8,556 nucleotides of DNA. It comes from a bacterium UBA1790 (lineage in GTDB: Bacteria; Bacteroidota; Bacteroidia; Bacteroidales; Muribaculaceae). Shown here piece by piece: positions 1 to 5,959 of this stretch (positions within the stretch are counted from its first letter, which is position 1; every line of letters begins with the position of its first letter). The DNA lies in assembly GCA_002314465.1 (NCBI GenBank), contig DCGA01000105.1:15473-24028 (forward strand), in the 5' to 3' direction. The notes beneath the pieces are model-generated. The model was not told where the DNA came from and did no database searches. It saw only the letters and a program-made list of their open reading frames with translations. Position numbers and translations under genes: made by a program.

Positions 1-1
1 G

Positions 2-1873
2 GTAGAAACCAGCAACAGCATAGTGAAAGCCGCGCGCGACAAGAACGACAAGGAGATGCAAGACTACCTGCGCCTGCTCATCAAGTACATGAACATATGC
101 GACGGCATACGCGACTCATGGGAATATCCCACCAAGGAAGAACTCGCGCAGCGCGACAAAGACCTGCGATACCTCAACAACCGTGCACGCAGTTATGGCG
201 GCAAACGCCTTGCAGGCCAGTATTGCCTGCTGGTGATGCGCACCATGATGGTAATGGGCAACAATGCCGGGAACATCGCTTACTGGAACGACCACAAGGA
301 CAAGGTGAGCGCAAGTGTATATAAGGACATGATGAAAGACATCTATGCCGGTGCACTGCTCAATACAGGCAAGATAAGCGAGGCAGCCGCGATTTATTAC
401 GAACTGGGCGACATGGCAAGTCTGCGCTGGATCATGCGCGACGACAATAATCTTGAAGGCCTCAAGAAAGAGTATAACCGCGACCCCAATTCCCCCGCCC
501 TCATTTACCTCGTGCAGGAACTCACCAACAGACTGAGCGACACACGCTACAACATTGTGAAATATGATTTGTTCCAGGACGACGGTAATTCCAAGGACAT
601 CAAGGACCTTATCGCATTTGAGCAGAAGGTTCTCAAGGAAGGCAAGACCCAGGTTCCCGCTTTGTGGCAGAGCTCTATGGGTTGGCTCAACCATTCACTG
701 GGCAACAGCCAGCAAGGAATCGCCCAACTGGAGAAGGCGATGAAGATGAAAGGTACCGAGCGCATGCTTGATAACGCAAGGGTTTGTCGACTTGTGGCAA
801 CCGCCGACTACGAGAAGCCCAGCAACAAACTCTTTGCATTTCTCAAGGAAGAGATGCAGTGGATGACCGAACGCGAGAAAACCGACGCTGCCGATGTCAA
901 CTGCAGTTATTGCTGCCACAACCACTACACCGAGGTGCTTGAGAACATGGTATATGACTCTATGGCTCCTAATTACATGAACGAAGGTTACAGCAATGTA
1001 GCGGTAGCACTGCTCGGTTGGCTCAACAACCACACAGGCGAAATAAGCGAGTACAAGGTTGCCCTCGACCACTTAAGTTCACAAGAACTGGTAGACTATT
1101 ACAAATTCTCCAACGACAAGGCGTCTACCGACTTTGAGAACTGGCTGCTTGCTGGAAACGAGAAAATGACCACCGACATGTATAACGACATGGTGGGCAC
1201 TAAACTGATACGCGAGGGTAAGTTTGGCGATGCCAAGCCCTATCTTGAGAAAGTTTCCCTCAATTACCTCTCGGGACAAGCAATCGCACCCTATGCAGCC
1301 GCACGCGACTACAAGACCGAGCAATGCTTCAAGCGCCAAACAGCAACCAACGAAACTGAAGGTCTGAAACTGAAACGCAACCAGAAACTTGACTTTGTGA
1401 ACGATATGATCACGTTGTTGAAAAAGGCCGAAAGCAGCAGTGAAGGTAGCGTCAAGGCTTATACCGCTTACCAGATCGCCAACAACTATTTCCAAGCATC
1501 TTACAAGGGAAATTGCTGGTATTTGTCAAGATATGGCAACAGCGTGTGTGACACTGTATGCTACAAGAACGAGAAGGACTTCCTTGCCGAGGCCGCCAAG
1601 TGGTACCAAGTTGCACTTGACCAACCCGGCGTTACAACCGCTAACAAGCAGTGCTACCTGTATGCAGCAGCCTTCCTCCCCTTCGGCATGCCTTACCTGC
1701 AGACAGTATATGACCAGGACTACACAGCCCGAAACGTAGTGGACCGAAACACCTATCAGTTCCAAAAACTCTCAGAGCTCAAGAAGTTCACGCTCGAGCA
1801 TCCCAACACGCTTGCCCCATACGTGAGCCGCTGTGATGTATTAAGGAAATTCAGCGCCTACTACAACAACTAA
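2..1873 (+). CDS. Large TPR-like helical-repeat protein, 5' end outside the window
   Basis: The frame is open to the left edge: the codons before the GTG at 23 read V-E-T-S-N-S-I without a stop. The GTG is therefore probably internal and the true start lies upstream. About 620 residues are visible, without membrane segments. Counting from the GTG, several helix pairs resemble tetratricopeptide repeats: around residues 100-130 (NTGKISEAAAIYYELGD), 213-244 (small residues and Leu spaced as in a TPR, with HSLGNSQQGIAQLEKAM), 384-412 (REGKFGDAKPYLEKV) and 480-531 (AYQIANNYF then AEAAKWYQVAL). Such solenoids usually bind other proteins, but no partner or catalytic motif is visible. A cysteine-rich stretch (NCSYCCHNHY, about 292-301) is unusual and could be disulfide-bonded if the protein is exported; the signal peptide that would decide this is off the window. 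The gene runs 3 nt ahead of the putative glycosidase and very probably shares its transcript. Specific function unknown. Confidence 0.88.
   Translation, partial: VETSNSIVKAARDKNDKEMQDYLRLLIKYMNICDGIRDSWEYPTKEELAQRDKDLRYLNNRARSYGGKRLAGQYCLLVMRTMMVMGNNAGNIAYWNDHKDKVSASVYKDMMKDIYAGALLNTGKISEAAAIYYELGDMASLRWIMRDDNNLEGLKKEYNRDPNSPALIYLVQELTNRLSDTRYNIVKYDLFQDDGNSKDIKDLIAFEQKVLKEGKTQVPALWQSSMGWLNHSLGNSQQGIAQLEKAMKMKGTERMLDNARVCRLVATADYEKPSNKLFAFLKEEMQWMTEREKTDAADVNCSYCCHNHYTEVLENMVYDSMAPNYMNEGYSNVAVALLGWLNNHTGEISEYKVALDHLSSQELVDYYKFSNDKASTDFENWLLAGNEKMTTDMYNDMVGTKLIREGKFGDAKPYLEKVSLNYLSGQAIAPYAAARDYKTEQCFKRQTATNETEGLKLKRNQKLDFVNDMITLLKKAESSSEGSVKAYTAYQIANNYFQASYKGNCWYLSRYGNSVCDTVCYKNEKDFLAEAAKWYQVALDQPGVTTANKQCYLYAAAFLPFGMPYLQTVYDQDYTARNVVDRNTYQFQKLSELKKFTLEHPNTLAPYVSRCDVLRKFSAYYNN
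1732..1793 (+). repeat. Source segment of a duplicated gene 3' end (first copy)
   Basis: This is the last part of the TPR-like gene that recurs at 4306-4353. Bases 1732-1750 match 4306-4324 exactly. Bases 1751-1764 are absent from the second copy. Bases 1765-1793 match 4325-4353 exactly. Only this copy lies within an intact gene. Confidence 0.9.
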
Positions 1874-1876
1874 CCG

Positions 1877-2923
1877 ATGAGAAAGTTTTTATCAAGTGTA
1901 GTTATCGCAATGTGTACACTGACAGCCATGGCTCAAAACAAGATTGCGGTGTATGCTTGGGAGACACTCAAGCCCGTTGTCAACGAGGACTCGCTACGCG
2001 CTGAGTTTGAGATGTGGAAAAGCCACGGTGTGGTGGGCGTGTGCATCGACGGTTCTTACAACCTGAAGAACATCGCCACCGCCGCACGCATTGCCCACGA
2101 GGTAGGCCTTGAGTACCACTCATGGATGCATTGCCTCAAGCGCCCTGGGCTTAACCCAGAGTGGTATGCGGTGAATCGCCTGGGCCAGAGTGCCTACACC
2201 CACCCTGCCTATGTAGAGAGATACAAGGTGCTTGACCCGGCCAACCGTGAAGTGCGTGATGACCTGACCCGCAAAGCAATAGCCCAGGCCAAGATTAAAG
2301 ACGTGGACTATATACAGCTTGACTACATACGCTATGCCGACGTGATTCTGCCACGAGGATTGTGGGAAAAATACGGCCTTGTGATGGACGAGGAATATGC
2401 TCCCGCCGACTATTGTTATTGCGACCGCTGCGTAGCCGACTTCCGTTCGCGCACCGGCATCGACATTACCAAAGTCGCCGACCCGTCAAAGTGCAAGGAG
2501 TGGCTTCAGTTTCGCTACGACCGCGTTACCGAACTTGTGAACCACGTGTCGCGCAACGTGCGCAAGGCTACCGGCAAGAAGATAAGTGCCGACGTATTCC
2601 CCGGCCCCACCCTTGCAAAGCAGATGGTGAGACAAGAGTGGAACAAATGGGACGTAGACATGCTGTTCCCCATGAACTACAACTCGTACTACCTGGAGCC
2701 CGCGCAATGGCTCGAGACAATCACCCGTGAGGAGGTCGAGAGCGTTTCGTTCAGGAAAACCCAAGTGAGCAGCGGTCTGTACATACCACCCATCAGCCCC
2801 GAGGACCTCGGGATAGCCATAGAGGGCTCAATCAAGGCCGGAGCATCAAGCGTGAGCCTGTTCACGCCCAAGTACATGACGGCCGAGCACTGGAAAGTGC
2901 TTGACGCTGTAATCAAGAAATAA
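1877..2923 (+). CDS. Putative secreted TIM-barrel glycoside hydrolase (GHL10/DUF4015-like)
   Basis: A 348-residue protein with a typical signal peptide: basic MRK, a hydrophobic stretch, then AMA-Q with probable cleavage before Gln20. No lipobox cysteine follows, so the product is probably periplasmic or released. The body looks like a (beta/alpha)8 barrel. The strand motif YIQLDYIRYAD (145-155) resembles the LDYIRYP motif of GHL10-type glycosidase-like proteins, with Asp149 a candidate active-site or substrate-binding residue. A late strand reads DMLFPMNYNSYY (261-272), like the family's P-M-x-Y segment. A CYCDRC cluster (Cys180, 182, 185) followed by VADFR resembles the cysteine motif in several GH42-like and other hypothetical glycosidases. 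The substrate cannot be read from sequence; polysaccharide or peptidoglycan-type glycans are possible. The gene is 3 nt downstream of the TPR-like gene and ends 18 nt before a strong terminator, so the two likely form an operon. Its last 18 codons and stop are duplicated at 4353-4409. Confidence 0.8.
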   Translation: MRKFLSSVVIAMCTLTAMAQNKIAVYAWETLKPVVNEDSLRAEFEMWKSHGVVGVCIDGSYNLKNIATAARIAHEVGLEYHSWMHCLKRPGLNPEWYAVNRLGQSAYTHPAYVERYKVLDPANREVRDDLTRKAIAQAKIKDVDYIQLDYIRYADVILPRGLWEKYGLVMDEEYAPADYCYCDRCVADFRSRTGIDITKVADPSKCKEWLQFRYDRVTELVNHVSRNVRKATGKKISADVFPGPTLAKQMVRQEWNKWDVDMLFPMNYNSYYLEPAQWLETITREEVESVSFRKTQVSSGLYIPPISPEDLGIAIEGSIKAGASSVSLFTPKYMTAEHWKVLDAVIKK

Positions 2924-2941
2924 CTATCACTAACCAAACAT

Positions 2942-2976
2942 AAACAGGGACTGCCCCAGGCAATCCCTGTTTTTTT
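2942..2976 (+). terminator. Intrinsic terminator after the glycosidase gene
   Basis: Stem AAACAGGGA pairs with TCCCTGTTT (2942-2950 with 2964-2972). An inner TGCC/GGCA stem follows after one C/A mismatch, around a 3-nt loop. The 3' arm runs into a tract of seven T. It lies 18 nt past the stop at 2921-2923. An almost identical copy is at 4428-4462. Confidence 0.9.
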
Positions 2977-2994
2977 GTTGCAAAAGGGGGTGGA

Positions 2995-3052
2995 TTTGGC
3001 GAAATCATTGCGTATAATTGCAGTGAGAATGTTTCTCACATAATCTAAAACC
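2995..3052 (+). promoter_or_regulatory. Promoter-like leader with hairpin, left copy
   Basis: TATAATTG at 3013-3020 matches the Bacteroides -7 consensus TAnnTTTG at all but one fixed position. The nearest upstream TTTG (2995-2998) is 14 nt away, shorter than the usual spacing of about 19-21, so the call is tentative. Just downstream is an inverted repeat, GTGAGAA-tgt-TTCTCAC (3023-3039), which could be a leader hairpin or a small operator. The same block at 4481-4538 lies in front of the 4551 gene. Here it now precedes the A/T-rich gene at 3236 and may drive it. Confidence 0.35.
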
Positions 3053-3235
3053 GCACTTTAAATAAGATACCAAAACCAATCATTGATATTGCAAAGAAAG
3101 CATAAATATTACAAGTAAAAGCAAACTATTATATCATCAAGAGTTCCTGTCTATCAGGATGCCAACCGAGCAAATGCCAATGCTACGGTGGACAAGTTAT
3201 GATGAGAATGTTCAACATTAAAAATAATAAGAATT
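3053..3235. other. A/T-rich intergenic stretch between the left repeat and the foreign gene
   Basis: No complete gene is visible. The first 25 nt are a degenerate continuation of the repeat. After that the base composition becomes A/T-rich. An open stretch without a start codon (3119-3202) ends in codons reading PVYQDANRANANATVDKL and a TGA. It may be the tail of a lost gene or chance. A weak 5-bp hairpin, TCCTG/CAGGA (3145-3159), is also present. The 30 nt before the ATG at 3236 are almost pure A/T, as is common for Bacteroidetes translation starts. Confidence 0.5.
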
Positions 3236-4297
3236 ATGGCAATTATTGATTTAGATGCATTGTCTTCAGAATTTCCTAACAATCGCATAGTATTGATTAA
3301 TGGTTCGGAACTTGTATGCTATCCGAAAGTTGTTCAACCAGAAAGCTTCAGTGAAGACAATCTTTCACTTGATAAATCAGGAGAGTATCTCACTGTTGGG
3401 TCAAAGACTGTACTTAATGATAAGACAGACAAAGACGAGTTGAAAGACTTTTTCTATAAGAATGCTTTCCTCTTCTTCCGTAACGCTCATCGTATTTTGA
3501 ATGATAGTCGCATGTTTCTTGCCCCAGTACCTGTACAGAGTGGTTTGGCGTATACAGGTAACTCAGGTCTCCATTATCCAACATTAGGTATATATATTGA
3601 ATGGTGGCTGAACTGTGAGGAAAACATCACAAAAGACAAAAATGGTAGGGATGCACTTACCTGTCGTATTGCAGGAAGTCCACTTAGCGGTAGCAATCAT
3701 TGTACTTGTGTATACCCAGATGGTAAGACTGGCGATATATCTCATTACCCCTTCATTAATGTATGGAGTTCATTCATGAAGATCAACAAACGCTACACTA
3801 AGGCTAAACAAATGTATGAAGCTTACACTCTCCATGAAGTAGCTGAACTATTGCTGGATGCAGGTCAAAGCCGTGAATCAGAACTTGAAACTCAACTTGA
3901 TATTGCAGAGGGAAATACTAATAAACTTCGAAGGTTATACTCCCGTCTTAAGGAACGGTTTAACAAGCTGCAGTGTCAATACAATGACCTTGGGATCTTA
4001 TATTACAAGGAAGAGTTGGAAGAATTTCGTGTTGAGTACCGTAAAAGAAAACACGATGGTGAAATGGAAATAAAGTCTCTTGCATTTGCACAGGCTGAGT
4101 TTCGGTCACAAATGAAACAAGGACTCATCAATAATGTTGAATACCAACATGCAATCACTCCTTTGACAAGACGCAGAAAAGCGATTGAGCATGAATTGAT
4201 TACGTTCAGAGCAGAAAAATCACTCGCTCTGGTTAAGAAAGGACACATTACATATTCTCAAATTGATAATTACATAAACCAAGATGACAAAAAATAA
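3236..4297 (+). CDS. Unknown 353-residue protein, A/T-rich, probably acquired
   Basis: I do not recognise this protein. It starts at an ATG after an A-rich leader and has no signal peptide or membrane segment, so it is probably cytosolic. The N-terminal 200 residues look globular, with a distinctive block from about 104 to 172: LAYTGNSGLHYP, then IEWWLNCEEN, then GSPLSGSNHCTC, with Cys143, His155, Cys156 and Cys158 as possible metal ligands. Residues 211-335 are strongly charged and helical, probably a coiled coil (ESELETQLDIAEGNTNK and KEELEEFRVEYRKRK), followed by a basic tail. Composition differs from its neighbours: three 60-nt lines counted by hand had 16, 22 and 23 G+C (3241, 3721, 3961), against 36 and 31 in lines from the flanking genes (2521, 5221). 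It lies between two copies of a native sequence. Together these indicate an inserted foreign gene. It stands alone, with no transposase or integrase in view. A globular domain plus a coiled coil would suit a DNA-, RNA- or protein-binding role, but nothing visible decides this. Confidence 0.85.
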   Translation: MAIIDLDALSSEFPNNRIVLINGSELVCYPKVVQPESFSEDNLSLDKSGEYLTVGSKTVLNDKTDKDELKDFFYKNAFLFFRNAHRILNDSRMFLAPVPVQSGLAYTGNSGLHYPTLGIYIEWWLNCEENITKDKNGRDALTCRIAGSPLSGSNHCTCVYPDGKTGDISHYPFINVWSSFMKINKRYTKAKQMYEAYTLHEVAELLLDAGQSRESELETQLDIAEGNTNKLRRLYSRLKERFNKLQCQYNDLGILYYKEELEEFRVEYRKRKHDGEMEIKSLAFAQAEFRSQMKQGLINNVEYQHAITPLTRRRKAIEHELITFRAEKSLALVKKGHITYSQIDNYINQDDKK

Positions 4298-4300
4298 CAT

Positions 4301-4409
4301 GTCCAAAACGTAGTGGACCGAAACAAAACTCTCAGAGCTCAAGAAGTTCACGCCCAAGTACATGACGGCCGAGCACTGGAAAGTGCTTGACGCTGTAATC
4401 AAGAAATAA
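4301..4409 (+). pseudogene. Chimeric remnant of the TPR-like and glycosidase gene ends
   Basis: This begins about 3 nt after the stop of the foreign gene. Bases 4306-4353 match the end of the TPR-like gene (1732-1793) except for a 14-nt deletion between 4324 and 4325, which breaks the reading frame. At 4346-4353 the word GTTCACGC, present in both source genes (1786-1793 and 2860-2867), joins this piece to the last 18 codons and stop of the glycosidase gene. The frame across this junction is preserved (KKFT then PKYMTAEHW). However, upstream of the 14-nt deletion the same frame hits a TAG, and there is no start codon, so nothing useful can be made. The 1074 nt between the two copies of the 8-nt word have been lost. 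Confidence 0.9.
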
Positions 4410-4538
4410 CTATCACAAACCAAACATAAACAGGGACTGCCCCAGGCAATCCCTGTTTTTTTGTTGCGAAGGGGGGTGGATTTGGCGATATCATTGCGTA
4501 TAATTGTAGCGAGAATATTTCTCACATAATCTAAAACC
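4346..4538 (+). repeat. Direct repeat, right copy: glycosidase 3' end + terminator + leader
   Basis: Partner of 2860-3052, with 186 of 193 positions identical and a constant offset of 1486. The substitutions are in noncoding bases: one before the terminator, two in the A/G run after it, and four in the leader. This copy is joined directly to the intact 4551 gene, so its right end is probably the original chromosomal junction. Confidence 0.93.
4428..4462 (+). terminator. Intrinsic terminator, duplicate copy, after the foreign gene
   Basis: Same stem as at 2942-2976 (AAACAGGGA with TCCCTGTTT, inner TGCC/GGCA), with identical stem, loop and seven-T tract. Here it would end transcripts of the foreign gene about 130 nt past its stop and insulate the 4551 gene. 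Confidence 0.88.
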
Positions 4539-4550
4539 AACACCTTAAAT
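4481..4550 (+). promoter_or_regulatory. Candidate promoter and leader of the zinc-ribbon/coiled-coil gene
   Basis: TATAATTG at 4499-4506 is a near match to the Bacteroides -7 element TAnnTTTG and would place a transcript start about 40 nt before the ATG. TTTG at 4481-4484 is only 14 nt upstream, so a standard -33 element is not evident. A hairpin with one mismatch, GCGAGAA/TTCTCAC (4509-4525), follows; in the other copy it is perfect. The ATG at 4551 is preceded by CTTAAAT with no Shine-Dalgarno sequence. The position after a terminator and before a gene supports promoter function better than the motif does. Confidence 0.4.
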
Positions 4551-5885
4551 ATGAAACCAACAAAGAACCACGTCTATTGTCCCGCAAGCCACAAGCCAAA
4601 GATAATGTTTGCCACGCAGAAAAAGGCCGACAATTTCATCAAGTTTAACCATGACGCCATCCTTGAGGAAAGCGGAATTGCACCCGTAAGAAGTTATTAT
4701 TGCGCCGTGTGCTGCTGCTGGCATGTCACAAGTAACCCGTCGCAGGAAGCTGCCGAACGCATGGACCGTCGTGACCAGAAAAAACTGAGCGGGATATACG
4801 AATCCAAGACTGCCGAGAAAGTGATGAACGAGCATCTCTTGAGCATGAGACAAGTACAGAAACAGATTGAATCGGCCTTGGAAGAGGGCAACGAAGATTT
4901 GGCTTGGGAAAAACTGCGCGAGATGCGCAAACTGCGTGACACCATGCAAAGGACAAGCATAAAAGTGCTTACAAACAAAATCACCAAGAAGATGCGCGAG
5001 GCAAGCGAGATATATGACCGCATGTACTTTATCCTAAAATATGAACGCCGACTTGCACAGTACACCGATGAGCAGTTGCAGCACCTCATTGACAAGCCCA
5101 ACAAGAATAAACATGAGCAACAACTTGCCGAGATAGCCGAGAAACAAGCACAGCGACGCCAACAAGAACTCATGGACAAATGCGCGAAACTAATCGTGGA
5201 TAACAACAACAACTTCTACTCAAAGCTTGAGACCGGACGCGTGGATGAAGCCGAAGACACCCTCAATTCCATGATGGGAATACTCAAGCAACTCCACAAG
5301 TTGGGTTACCAAGGGGATAACCTTGAGCGAATCGAGGCTATATGCGCAAGAAACCAGCACTGGGCCAAGATAGCACGCGCTGTCGCCGATAGAGATGATG
5401 CGACAATAGATGCAATGGGACTCGAAAAGGACGAGATGGAGAGAGTAGAGAGATGGAGAAACACATACGCTTCACTGGCGCAAATCAACGAACTCATGGG
5501 CGGCATTGATGCCATTGAAGACATAGACGAACTCATGGACACAATCAAAGTGTGCCGAGATACCATCAAGTTGCTTAGAAAATACATTGGCAAGAAATTC
5601 TTCAAAGAGTATAACATGAAACTTGACCAACTCACGAAGGAGTCAAAAGACAAACAAACAGAAACTAACGATAAACAGAAGAAGATACAGACAACCATCC
5701 TTCTTGAGATTATCGGGAAAATTGAGACTATGGAGGTGGCATTCAGCCACGGTGACGTTTCGACATGCAAAAAACACTACGGCGAATGCTGGAACCTTAT
5801 TGACCTGCTCGACCACAGTGACGAAGATGCACGTACAGTTGAAATGTACGTTGAGTCATGGCACGACAGGCTCGCCGCAAGTTAA
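4551..5885 (+). CDS. Zinc-ribbon-like N-terminus with long coiled-coil body, function unknown
   Basis: A 444-residue protein without signal peptide or membrane segments. Residues 8-61 form a Cys/His module: Cys10-Pro, then FATQKKADNFIKFN (20-33), then YYCAVCCCWHVTS (49-61), giving Cys10, Cys51, Cys54 and His58 as probable zinc ligands. The pattern of C-P, a helix around an Ala, then Y-x-C-x2-C-x2-W-H-x-T is familiar from small zinc-ribbon-like proteins of bacteria and phages. The rest (65-444) is almost entirely charged helix. Short degenerate hairpin repeats appear at 107-127 (ALEEGNEDLAWEKL), 223-246 (KLETGRVDEAEDTL) and 395-417 (AFSHGDVSTCKKHY). A Lys/Asp/Gln-rich linker (361-378) precedes the last one. 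The layout suggests a scaffold or nucleic-acid-binding protein, but no catalytic motif is seen. The gene has its own leader, ends 22 nt before a hairpin and converges on menA. Composition resembles the native genes rather than the foreign insert. Confidence 0.85.
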   Translation: MKPTKNHVYCPASHKPKIMFATQKKADNFIKFNHDAILEESGIAPVRSYYCAVCCCWHVTSNPSQEAAERMDRRDQKKLSGIYESKTAEKVMNEHLLSMRQVQKQIESALEEGNEDLAWEKLREMRKLRDTMQRTSIKVLTNKITKKMREASEIYDRMYFILKYERRLAQYTDEQLQHLIDKPNKNKHEQQLAEIAEKQAQRRQQELMDKCAKLIVDNNNNFYSKLETGRVDEAEDTLNSMMGILKQLHKLGYQGDNLERIEAICARNQHWAKIARAVADRDDATIDAMGLEKDEMERVERWRNTYASLAQINELMGGIDAIEDIDELMDTIKVCRDTIKLLRKYIGKKFFKEYNMKLDQLTKESKDKQTETNDKQKKIQTTILLEIIGKIETMEVAFSHGDVSTCKKHYGECWNLIDLLDHSDEDARTVEMYVESWHDRLAAS

Positions 5886-5906
5886 AAAGCAACATACAGT
5901 AATAAT

Positions 5907-5938
5907 CAAGGCTGGAACCCATGTGGATTCCAGCCTTG
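5907..5938. terminator. Bidirectional hairpin between convergent genes
   Basis: A perfect 11-bp inverted repeat, CAAGGCTGGAA with TTCCAGCCTTG (5907-5917 and 5928-5938), with an inner CC/GG pairing around ATGT. It sits 21 nt after the + strand stop and 21 nt after the menA stop on the - strand. The + strand side has GCGTTTTGG after the stem; the - strand side has only ATTATTA. The T tracts are therefore weak, but the position and symmetry fit a shared terminator. Confidence 0.75.
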
Positions 5939-5959
5939 CGTTTTGGTTATTTAGCAGTT

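Larger units (their letters stand above)
2860..3052 (+). repeat. Direct repeat, left copy: glycosidase 3' end + terminator + leader
   Basis: By hand alignment, these 193 nt recur at 4346-4538 with 7 substitutions and no gaps. The first 64 nt (coding end and stop) are identical; all 7 differences lie in the 129 noncoding nt. Weaker similarity continues for about 25 nt: TTTAAATAAGATACC here against CTTAAATATGAAACC at the start of the 4551 gene. This suggests the left copy once reached into the beginning of that gene and has lost its ATG (AAG here). Confidence 0.93.

Noticed and set aside
23..25. GTG at 23 as the start of the TPR-like gene
   Set aside because: The frame is open upstream to the window edge and there is no leader or signal peptide after the GTG, so it is more likely an internal valine.
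116..694. Long antisense open frame across the TPR-like gene
   Set aside because: It mirrors a gene with clear helical-repeat protein character and shows no recognisable domain. The same applies to the other antisense frames in 695-1765.
3858..4073. Small alternative + frame inside the foreign gene
   Set aside because: It lies wholly within the longer coding frame, with no separate start signal and no recognisable product.
4301..4409. A functional chimeric peptide from the mosaic remnant
   Set aside because: The frame carrying the glycosidase tail meets a TAG upstream and has no start codon. The only nearby ATG (4299) runs into a stop after four codons.
2860..4538. A classical insertion sequence or composite transposon
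   Set aside because: The repeats contain no transposase and have no terminal inverted repeats. They consist of native gene ends, so the structure is a duplication around an insert and not an IS.
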